Source of the DNA: a virus
Virus record (IMG/VR): IMGVR_UViG_3300024999_000057
Location: 1 to 64,000 of that record
DNA length: 64,000 nucleotides
Strand: one strand, 5' to 3'
Shown: positions 39,856 to 46,732 of the stretch, piece by piece
Numbering within the stretch: the stretch's first letter is position 1
Layout of the letters: each line of letters opens with the position of its first letter
Notes under the pieces: model-generated
The model's database searches: none
Seen by the model: the letters and a program-made list of their open reading frames with translations, nothing else
Told to the model about the DNA's origin: nothing
Made by a program: the position numbers and the translations under genes

Positions 39856-41811
39856 ATGTCGGTTCAACCAATTTCATTACAATCAGTTTTAGAAGGGGCT
39901 CCTATTGAAGAGAGCCCTGAAAGCGGGGATTACTTAGTCTCCGTGCGTAGTGGTGTCATCCACAAGATCGGCTATTCCTCCCTCACCTTGTCTCCCTCTG
40001 AACGTGCTGCCAACGGTGAAGTGACTCAGATCCTCGGCTACCTCGCTGAGTCAGGTGATTTTGATACCCCGACATTAGCTTTGATAGAAGAAAAACGCAC
40101 TGCGGGTTGGCCTGACTATGCAATACACATTCGCATCATGGGTACATCTGTCGGGGGTCTTGGCACTTTTGTCGGGGTTTCTGCTGCAGCGAGTGTCGCT
40201 GAAATTTCTGGAGTAGGTGGATTAGCAGGACTAGGCTCTCTCGCGGGTATTTTTGTTTCGGCAGATGCTGCTGAAATTTCCGGCGTTGGTGTAGCAATTG
40301 GCCTTGGTTCTCTCACGGGTATCTCCGGGGCAATCAGTGTTGCTGAGATTTCAGGGGCAGGCATAGCACTAGGCACCGGGAATCTTGCCGGTGTGCAAAC
40401 CGCTTCGTCCATGAGTGATCTCGGAGGAATCGGCATTGCTGCTGGGGAGGGAATTGGGTCGGTTACCGGAGTCCTGGCTACATTGAGCGTGGCAGAACTT
40501 CTTGGCGCAGGAATCTCCTTAGGGATTGGGGCTTTGGCTGAAGTCGTTGTCGGAACCTCCGTAGAGGAAATTAGTGGTTCTGGTGAAGTAGTCATTCTAG
40601 GAACGGGCGAACTAACAGATGTGAGTGCTGGAACCAGTGTTGCTGAAATATCCGGTACCGGTGTAGCACTTGGGGCCGCTGATTTGACCAGTGTAACTGT
40701 ATCCACAGTGGTCGCTGAAATATCTGGAGTAGGTGAGGTTGTGTCTATTCCCGGCATTGCCTCCCTGACTGGAGTTACAACTTCATCGAGCAGTGGGACT
40801 GTGACTGGAGTTGGGGTTGTAGTTGGCATTGGGGCTGCTACTGGAGTGGCGGTTACATCATCTGTGGCTAGCGTCGGAGGGGTTGGTGCGGCATCCGCGC
40901 CCCTCGCACCTTCGGGCTTCTCCGTTTCTAACTCCCCCGCGCAGATTACGGCGGTATGGACAGACCTTACAGGAGAAACGAGCTACGAACTGTTCTATTC
41001 AACCAACTCAGGACTCAATGAGGCGACAGACGGGCTATCCGGTTACGTCTCAACAGTTGCTTACCCTGCTACGCCGCAATCGGCTGTCTCAGGACATATT
41101 ACAGGTATACCTGCGGGGTCTGTTCAGCACGTACTTAATGGGATGCTTACTCAGGGAACAACTTATTATGTGAGAGTAGGTGGAAGAAACGGTACAGTGC
41201 TTGGCACTCTAGCCGCCGCGTCTAGTGCTGCTGCTGCTGCTATTCTGTATGATGCTTTTACAGGAGAGGGCGCGTTAGGTAGTAATTGGGGGGCTAACCC
41301 CTATACCGGTACCGCAACAAAAACAGGGGGTAAGTTAGTATCGAACGGTAATGCAATACAGCGATGGACAGGCAGCTTCGGCTCAAATCAATTTTCACGC
41401 ATTACTGTTGATACGCTAGCAATTTCAGATAGCAGTGCTTACGGGGTGACTGTCAGAGATAACGGGAGCAAAACGTATTATGCCCTACGCACATATTGGG
41501 AGTCTAGGGAGAGCGATGGCTATTGGTACGACACCTACGTATTTGACATCATAAAAATTGTAGGGGGTGCCTATATAGGTTCCTTGCTTAACATTGAAGG
41601 TGGGCCGGACGCAAACATCACTCTTAAATTGGAAATTTCAGGTTCATTGTTAACAGCATACTATTCAACTAACAACGGGACGAATTGGACGTTAATTGAC
41701 TCCGTTACAGATAGCGTGTCACCTATAGCAACAGGCAATCCTGGCTTCTATGTCTCGGCTACAGGCGCAATACCTATAACATTAGATAATTGGTATGGTG
41801 GCACTCTATGA
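39856..41811 (+). CDS. Large repetitive tail fibre/adhesin with lectin-like end
   Basis: 651 aa; ATG at 39856 preferred (GAGGTGG upstream). After an 85-residue head domain it has about eleven 28-33-residue Gly/Ala/Ser-rich repeats with a core like VAEISGVGVAIGLGSLTGI (about 95-340), an FN3-like domain (about 345-455) and a C-terminal jelly-roll-type domain (about 460-651) with an ALGSNWGANPYTG start, resembling LamG/concanavalin folds. The repeat type recurs in the next gene, so the two share modules. Receptor binding likely. Confidence 0.75.
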   Translation: MSVQPISLQSVLEGAPIEESPESGDYLVSVRSGVIHKIGYSSLTLSPSERAANGEVTQILGYLAESGDFDTPTLALIEEKRTAGWPDYAIHIRIMGTSVGGLGTFVGVSAAASVAEISGVGGLAGLGSLAGIFVSADAAEISGVGVAIGLGSLTGISGAISVAEISGAGIALGTGNLAGVQTASSMSDLGGIGIAAGEGIGSVTGVLATLSVAELLGAGISLGIGALAEVVVGTSVEEISGSGEVVILGTGELTDVSAGTSVAEISGTGVALGAADLTSVTVSTVVAEISGVGEVVSIPGIASLTGVTTSSSSGTVTGVGVVVGIGAATGVAVTSSVASVGGVGAASAPLAPSGFSVSNSPAQITAVWTDLTGETSYELFYSTNSGLNEATDGLSGYVSTVAYPATPQSAVSGHITGIPAGSVQHVLNGMLTQGTTYYVRVGGRNGTVLGTLAAASSAAAAAILYDAFTGEGALGSNWGANPYTGTATKTGGKLVSNGNAIQRWTGSFGSNQFSRITVDTLAISDSSAYGVTVRDNGSKTYYALRTYWESRESDGYWYDTYVFDIIKIVGGAYIGSLLNIEGGPDANITLKLEISGSLLTAYYSTNNGTNWTLIDSVTDSVSPIATGNPGFYVSATGAIPITLDNWYGGTL

Positions 41812-43553
41812 CCCTTGAACTGTCAGAACCCGTAAGGGTTGGTGATTGGGAGCCTTTCTATTGCGGCACAGGTTACGCTGCTGATGGCTATTTCTACGTT
41901 TTTGGTGGAAATGCGACAGAAGAAGAGGGTGGTGCAGACAATTCCCCCTACACTCGTGTTGTACGATCACTAAACTTGTTGGATTGGGAAGACGTAGTTA
42001 GAGGTACGTCCATTGATTATCGCGCCCCAGATTGTGGCAAAATCCATCTACCTGATGGTAGGTCCGGTTATTGGGGTTGGTATTGCTATAGAGACAACAA
42101 TGCACAACTATACGCTGAAAATGCGTTGTATTACTATTTCCAGGAAACACACACACCATCAATAGACGACACTCTTTTCAGAAGGGTTGCTCCTACGTTA
42201 TCAAATGGCGGAAATTACTTCTTTGCCGCAGGTTTGGCCGCACTTCCAATCATAAGAGGTGACTATGTTTATTGGTTATCATGGTTGGACCCTACGCAAG
42301 CCATTCGTGAAGCTGCCATACCCAACGCGACTACCGGGAATAGGTTACGTATTTGGAGAGCACCCGTATCAAGCATAGGTCAAAATGACTGCTTTACTAC
42401 TTACGCCGACATAGGCCCAATCCCAAACTGTTACATGAGTGAACCGGACTGGGTAGAAACAAATTCTGGGGAAATAATCATAGTAGTGCGGGTTGAATCA
42501 AGCAACGCAACAGGGGGAAAGAAGGGAACATTTATTACACGTAGTTCGAACTTCCTTAATTGGTCAAGTCCTTCTTTTTTATGTAATGGGTTCCCACCGC
42601 AGATATTCAAAGATTTTGACGGGACTATCTATGTTGCTGCTGCTGAACGGGGTTCGGGATATGGGGGAAACAGATGGGATAGCACCTCCGGCAGTCAACA
42701 GGAGTGTTACGCTCTCACGTCAACTGATAACGGTGCAACCTTTTCAGCACCACAGGTCGTAGCGAACTTAAATGATGCCACAGGGGGGTATTCGTATTTT
42801 GGTAGGTACAAAAATAAACTAATTCACGGATTTTACCAAGACCCCTCAGGCAGCGAAGGACAGTATGTACAGACGCAAGCTGACGCGGGCTTAAACATTA
42901 CAATTAACGTAGTTGATTCACTTACATTACAAGCTACGGCAAACGGTCATGATATAACCGCTGACGGTTTGTGGTATAGCAGTAACCCCACAAGTGTCAA
43001 AGTTTTCAATGGGGTACTGACGCCTTTGTCAGATGGCAGTGTCACGATAACCTTCGACTATGCAGGATACCTAGCCACAACTGAATATGCACCGCCCGGA
43101 GTTGGTACCTGCGTAGGAGTTACAACCGGAACAAGCACAGGAGTGCTTACAGGGGCCGGTATCACAGTAGGAACTGGGTCACTCGCCAGCACTTCAGTCT
43201 CAGCTTCCGCAGCAACAATAATTGGTACAGGCGCAATCCTTGGGGCGGGTAACCTCTCCGGGACAGCAACCAATGCAACCACAGAGGCAGCAACAGGAAG
43301 CGGAGTTGCAATAGGCTTAGGACAACTCACTGAAATTTCCACTACAGCAACCACAGCTTCAATAGAAGGGATAGGCCAAGCAATTATCGAGGGGGCAGGT
43401 ACTGCTTCAGGAGTCACAGCAGAAACCAGCGTGGAATCCGTGACTGGCACTGGAGTGACTGCAAGTTCGATCAATCAAATCCGCGCCCCCAATAATCAGA
43501 TCATCGACCTTCGGGATGTCAACAATCAACCCATAACCATGCAGTATTTATAG
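41808..43553 (+). CDS. BNR/sialidase-like adhesin or glycan-active fibre protein
   Basis: 581 aa; ATG overlaps the previous TGA (ATGA). Residues 1-350 look like a beta-propeller of the glycosyl hydrolase type, with a clear Asp-box (STDNGATF) and repeated sheets. A Big2-like segment (about 355-425) and a Gly/Thr/Ser repeat region of the same kind as in the previous gene follow. Could bind or cleave host surface glycan; catalytic residues cannot be assigned. Confidence 0.7.
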   Translation: MTLELSEPVRVGDWEPFYCGTGYAADGYFYVFGGNATEEEGGADNSPYTRVVRSLNLLDWEDVVRGTSIDYRAPDCGKIHLPDGRSGYWGWYCYRDNNAQLYAENALYYYFQETHTPSIDDTLFRRVAPTLSNGGNYFFAAGLAALPIIRGDYVYWLSWLDPTQAIREAAIPNATTGNRLRIWRAPVSSIGQNDCFTTYADIGPIPNCYMSEPDWVETNSGEIIIVVRVESSNATGGKKGTFITRSSNFLNWSSPSFLCNGFPPQIFKDFDGTIYVAAAERGSGYGGNRWDSTSGSQQECYALTSTDNGATFSAPQVVANLNDATGGYSYFGRYKNKLIHGFYQDPSGSEGQYVQTQADAGLNITINVVDSLTLQATANGHDITADGLWYSSNPTSVKVFNGVLTPLSDGSVTITFDYAGYLATTEYAPPGVGTCVGVTTGTSTGVLTGAGITVGTGSLASTSVSASAATIIGTGAILGAGNLSGTATNATTEAATGSGVAIGLGQLTEISTTATTASIEGIGQAIIEGAGTASGVTAETSVESVTGTGVTASSINQIRAPNNQIIDLRDVNNQPITMQYL

Positions 43554-43564
43554 GAGTTTCAAAA

Positions 43565-43999
43565 ATGGCATACAACGCCGGAGTAACCCGTTATCAGAAG
43601 AAGAAGTGGATGGACGAGCTTGTGACCAAAATCGGTGCAGGTTCCCTCAAGATGTCCATCCACAGCACCACTACCACCTGGGATGCTACTACCGATCCCT
43701 CAACCCCGCAGGTTTATGGTACTACGGGCGAACTGACTTCGACTGGCACCGGCTACACCGCAGGCGGCTACGTGCTCACTGCAGCCAACCTCACTGCGAG
43801 CGGCAACGCCTACCAGCTTGATTTCGCAGATGTAGTTACCAGCGCAGGAACCATCGCAACCGGCACCTACTGCGGTTGTATCTACGACACTACGGACTCC
43901 AGCCGTGTTCTGGCGATCTGCACCATGACCGTCACTCAGGCATCCGCTGGTGGTGCAATGACCTTCACCATCCCGGCTAACGCCATTGCGCTGACCTAA
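43565..43999 (+). CDS. Hypothetical structural protein, probably abundant
   Basis: 144 aa. N-terminal helix (YNAGVTRYQKKKWMDEL) and a Thr/Ala-rich beta-sandwich-like remainder. GGAG precedes the ATG. Its strongly biased codon use and the palindrome-terminator pair behind it resemble the capsid and tail-tube genes, so it is probably highly expressed, perhaps a decoration or fibre protein. No family recognised. Confidence 0.65.
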   Translation: MAYNAGVTRYQKKKWMDELVTKIGAGSLKMSIHSTTTTWDATTDPSTPQVYGTTGELTSTGTGYTAGGYVLTAANLTASGNAYQLDFADVVTSAGTIATGTYCGCIYDTTDSSRVLAICTMTVTQASAGGAMTFTIPANAIALT

Positions 44000-44003
44000 T
44001 CAA

Positions 44004-44017
44004 ATTCAGATGTGAAT
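44004..44017. promoter_or_regulatory. ATTCA-N4-TGAAT site before terminator
   Basis: ATTCAGATGTGAAT, 4 bases after the 43565 gene stop; terminator stem starts 2 bases later. Confidence 0.85.
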
Positions 44018-44019
44018 TT

Positions 44020-44052
44020 AGAGCCGCTCTTGAATTAGAGAGCGGCTCTTTC
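44020..44052 (+). terminator. Terminator after the 144-aa protein gene
   Basis: AGAGCCGCTCT (44020-44030) pairs with AGAGCGGCTCT (44039-44049), followed by TTTC. Ends the fibre transcript before the lysis cassette. Confidence 0.85.
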
Positions 44053-44063
44053 AGGAGTAATAA

Positions 44064-44510
44064 ATGAAACCCAAGTGGCTGGAAATTGCAGAAAAAGAAA
44101 TTGGGGTGCAAGAAAAAAGGGGCGGCGAAAATCCAAGGATCATCAAGTACCACTCATCCACCTCGCTGAAAGCCAAGGAGGACGAAATTGCCTGGTGTAG
44201 TTCCTACGTAAATTGGTGTGTCACCCAAGCAGGTGTCAAAGGCACCAATTCGGCTGCTGCGATTTCGTGGTTGAACTGGGGTGTCCCAACAGAGCCCAAA
44301 GAAGGCGCCATCGTAATCATCAGACAGAAACAAAAGTCCAACGACAAAGCAACCGGAAGTTCTTCAGGGAATCATGTGGCTTTCTTCAAAGAGATAAAAG
44401 AAGGAAGGATTTTTCTTTTGGGCGGGAATCAGTCGGACCAGGTGAAAATTTCTAGTTTCGGTCTTGGGAGTTACGAGGTTCTTGGTTACAGGTGGCCTAC
44501 TCAGGCTTAA
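44064..44510 (+). CDS. Endolysin (CHAP/TIGR02594-type amidase)
   Basis: 148 aa. Pattern EIGVQEKRGGENPRIIKYH, EIAWCSSYVNWCV (catalytic Cys), GNHVAFF (catalytic His) and LLGGNQSDQVKIS matches the phage cell-wall hydrolase family known as TIGR02594. Cleaves peptidoglycan cross-links during lysis. AGGAG precedes the ATG. No signal peptide, so a holin is needed for release. Confidence 0.88.
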   Translation: MKPKWLEIAEKEIGVQEKRGGENPRIIKYHSSTSLKAKEDEIAWCSSYVNWCVTQAGVKGTNSAAAISWLNWGVPTEPKEGAIVIIRQKQKSNDKATGSSSGNHVAFFKEIKEGRIFLLGGNQSDQVKISSFGLGSYEVLGYRWPTQA

Positions 44511-44531
44511 TAAAATATTACGGAGATAAAA

Positions 44532-44889
44532 ATGAAAAAGATTATTTTGCTTCTGGCAGCACTTCTGGGTGCCCCCGCAGCCTTTGCCGCTTCACCGGGG
44601 GTTCCTCGAAAGGGACTTCAATAGTGCTGTCATCCAAGGAGGGGCGCCTAATGGTACTCTCTCGCAGACCCTAACTATCAACTCCACGACCATTGATGGC
44701 ACTAACTCGATCTGGTGGTCACTGTATCCGCCTACTGCTTGCAAGGTCCGGCTGATGCCTACTTCTGCGAAAGGATCTTACCCTCAATTCACGGCTCCTG
44801 TTGGGGTTAATCTCTCCAGATTTGTGAACAAGGCGACTCCTTTCATCAATTTCAGCGGATGTACTTCGGGAGAACTGCAGCGGAATTAG
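44532..44889 (+). pseudogene. Secreted protein with a one-base frameshift
   Basis: ATG at 44532 starts a signal peptide (MKKIILLLAALLGAPAAFA) but the frame stops after 30 codons. Ignoring one G in the GGGGG run at about 44599-44603 joins it to a frame running to 44889 (VIQGGAPNGTLSQTLTINST...), giving a 118-aa exported protein. Either a sequencing or assembly error, a broken gene, or a slippery tract that switches expression. Located between endolysin and lipoproteins. Confidence 0.7.
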
Positions 44890-44902
44890 GAGCCTTGAAT
44901 AT

Positions 44903-45073
44903 ATGAAATTATTTTTACTCCTTCCCCTTCTTACAGCCTGTTCCCTCAATTCAGTAGCGACTCCAAAAACCATAGCCCTTGAAGCGGGAACCTCAGTCCG
45001 ACACGACGTGGGCGATGTTCCCTCGAAGGTCAACACGATTTCCCTCAAGGCACTTTGGGAACTCAGAAAGTAG
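44903..45073 (+). CDS. Small lipoprotein (candidate outer-membrane spanin)
   Basis: 56 aa. Lipobox LLPLLTAC with the Cys at residue 13; short mature part with a Pro and no Cys. Size and position after endolysin suit an Rz1-like o-spanin, but no matching Rz-like inner-membrane protein is obvious nearby. Two lipoproteins in a row suggest a two-component outer-membrane lysis factor. Confidence 0.6.
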   Translation: MKLFLLLPLLTACSLNSVATPKTIALEAGTSVRHDVGDVPSKVNTISLKALWELRK

Positions 45074-45084
45074 GAGGTAAGAAA

Positions 45085-45282
45085 ATGAACTTAAAAATTT
45101 TAGTGCTGGCTTCCATCCTCCTGCTTCCTGGATGCGCTGCCCTAGAAACCACTGTAGAAATCCTCGACATTCTCGTACCCGACCCCGTTCCTGTCTGTGA
45201 TAGAGATTCGGTTGGAGTTGAGGTTGGTGGGGAGCAGTGCTTGAAGCTCTCGGATGGGAGTTATGTTTGGAGGTCTAGTTGA
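45085..45282 (+). CDS. Small lipoprotein
   Basis: 65 aa; ATG at 45085 preferred (GGAGG 8 bases before). Signal peptide with lipobox LLLPGC, acylated Cys at residue 17; mature domain has two Cys (PVCDRD, EQCLKL) likely disulphide-linked, ending GSYVWRSS. It resembles small exported lipoproteins common in phage lysis regions. Overlaps the lipase start. Confidence 0.65.
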   Translation: MNLKILVLASILLLPGCAALETTVEILDILVPDPVPVCDRDSVGVEVGGEQCLKLSDGSYVWRSS

Positions 45283-45854
45283 ATCCCGAACTTATAAAAA
45301 CCTGTGCGGTCCTCTGCGACCAAAGCTATTCAGATGTGAATCCAAATTTCGTCACTGTGGACGATTTAAGGTACGGGGTTTTTGAAACAGAGCACGGAAA
45401 AATAATCTGCATCCGGGGAACGGACAATCTGGAGAATTGGGGCGTGAACGCGAATGTTTTGCCCGCGAAGTCTTGTGGTGGTTTTCTAGCCCACAAGGGG
45501 TTCATAAAAGCCTACCGAGAACTCTGCTCGGGTGGGATGCCTACGACCAAAAATCCTTCCGTCATAGCAACTGGGCATTCTCTTGGAGGCGCCCTGGCAA
45601 CTCTGCTAGCAGAGCACACAGGGTGCAAATTAATTACTTTTGGATCACCAAGAGTTTATTGGAGATTTGGAAAAGCGCCTAAATTGGATTACATCAGGAT
45701 AGTAAGAGACGACGATCCGGTTCCAGAAGTTCCCAAGTTCCTCTACAGGCACACCCAGGAACCTCTTGTATTGAAAGACGGTGACCACAGGCATTTGCAA
45801 GTCAAGGATCATTTTATGAAGTCGTACCTTGAGGCTTTAAAGGAGTTAAAATGA
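45279..45854 (+). CDS. Class 3 lipase
   Basis: 191 aa, TTG start overlapping the previous stop. Alpha/beta-hydrolase with nucleophile S101 in GHSLGGA, candidate Asp in VRDDDPVPEV (144-146) and His in KDHFMKSYL (about H178), the class 3 lipase layout. Probably hydrolyses membrane lipids during lysis, since it lies in the lysis cassette with two lipoproteins; no signal peptide. A palindrome copy inside encodes YSDVN (residues 17-21). Confidence 0.85.
   Translation: MNPELIKTCAVLCDQSYSDVNPNFVTVDDLRYGVFETEHGKIICIRGTDNLENWGVNANVLPAKSCGGFLAHKGFIKAYRELCSGGMPTTKNPSVIATGHSLGGALATLLAEHTGCKLITFGSPRVYWRFGKAPKLDYIRIVRDDDPVPEVPKFLYRHTQEPLVLKDGDHRHLQVKDHFMKSYLEALKELK
45328..45341. promoter_or_regulatory. 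ATTCA-N4-TGAAT site inside lipase gene
   Basis: ATTCAGATGTGAAT, exact, 50 bases into the lipase coding sequence. Confidence 0.75.
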
Positions 45855-46036
45855 AAGCGGGATTGAAGAAGAGAATTGTTGGGCACAAGTTGTCCTCCAT
45901 TTTGGGAGTGGTAGGCGGGGCTGCGTTGGCGGGTGCTTCTGGTTATTATCAGGCGTCGGGTGGTTCTATGGCAGACTGGAAGCCGTATGCAGTTGCGGCT
46001 GGGGTTTCTGTGGTAGGGCTGCTGTACAAGAAATAA
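45851..46036 (+). CDS. Holin-like membrane protein
   Basis: 61 aa. A basic N-terminus, a first hydrophobic helix (SILGVVGGAALAGASGYYQA) and a second (PYAVAAGVSVVGLLY), ending KK. Two-TM class II holin-like layout. Last gene of the lysis operon; overlaps the lipase stop (ATGA). Confidence 0.7.
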   Translation: MKAGLKKRIVGHKLSSILGVVGGAALAGASGYYQASGGSMADWKPYAVAAGVSVVGLLYKK

Positions 46037-46063
46037 AAAGTTCCTTCCTCCAAGGGGAACGAG

Positions 46064-46098
46064 AAAGGGCTCCTGGGTTGGTTACCAGGAGCCCTTTT
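46064..46098. terminator. Bidirectional terminator between converging operons
   Basis: AAAGGGCTCCTGG pairs with CCAGGAGCCCTTT around an 8-base loop. Ends the rightward lysis operon and the leftward NrdD operon. Confidence 0.9.
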
Positions 46099-46110
46099 GG
46101 TTTTAGCGTT

Positions 46111-46278
46111 CTACATCCTCTCGTTGATTGCTTGCTGGATATAATCCAGGGTCGCTGCAATTAGCAGTTCGTTTGTCTCGGCGTCTCTGAGATCCGCGTA
46201 GATGATCCCTTGCCTTGTATCTTTTCCTCTTCGGAGGTTGGTGATTATGAGTTGGCGATTTTGGAGGTCTTTTGTCAT
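46111..46278 (-). CDS. Small hypothetical protein
   Basis: 55 aa. ATG directly follows the nrdG stop (TGAATG), so translation is coupled. Basic N-terminal half, helical C-terminal half (LLIAATLDYIQQAINERM). Last gene of the leftward nrd operon before the terminator. Function unknown. Confidence 0.6.
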   Translation of the reverse strand: MTKDLQNRQLIITNLRRGKDTRQGIIYADLRDAETNELLIAATLDYIQQAINERM

Positions 46279-46731
46279 TCAGAAGTCAACTCCCTTCTTG
46301 AAAATGTGTTGGTTGGTGGAAGCCAATTTAATCCCGTACTGTTCTTTCTCGCCCCTCAGGTTCTCCTCGTACCGACCGCACTTGAGGTAGGCCAAATATC
46401 GCTTAGCGAACTCTGGGACTTCCAAAGGCTTCAACCGGGTGAAGAGCCAGATATCCAAGCAGTGCCGGTCTAGGTACCACAGGAAGGTTTCGAGTTCTTC
46501 GTGGTCCTGATCGAAGGGTTCTCCTCCGAAGATCATGATGTTCTCGATGAGATCCGGGAATCTAGCAACCTTGTCGTTGATTTGCAGCAAGGACTCCTTC
46601 CAGTCAACTCCCTGATTAAAATCCCAGCTTTCCGGATTGTGGCAGTTTTCACAATGAGGGCCTTTGCACCCAGCCAAGTAAATATCTAGGCTTCTTGTTT
46701 CCAACGAGAACTGAGTTGTTAGGACGTTCAT
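46279..46731 (-). CDS. nrdG: Anaerobic ribonucleotide reductase activase
   Basis: 150 aa. Radical-SAM protein: AGCKGPHCENCHN holds the iron-sulphur cysteines (CX4CX2C spacing) with PESWDF, and GGEP lies at about 69-72, as in NrdG. It installs the glycyl radical on NrdD. Length fits the family. It directly follows nrdD (1-base gap). Confidence 0.93.
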   Translation of the reverse strand: MNVLTTQFSLETRSLDIYLAGCKGPHCENCHNPESWDFNQGVDWKESLLQINDKVARFPDLIENIMIFGGEPFDQDHEELETFLWYLDRHCLDIWLFTRLKPLEVPEFAKRYLAYLKCGRYEENLRGEKEQYGIKLASTNQHIFKKGVDF

Positions 46732-46732
46732 T

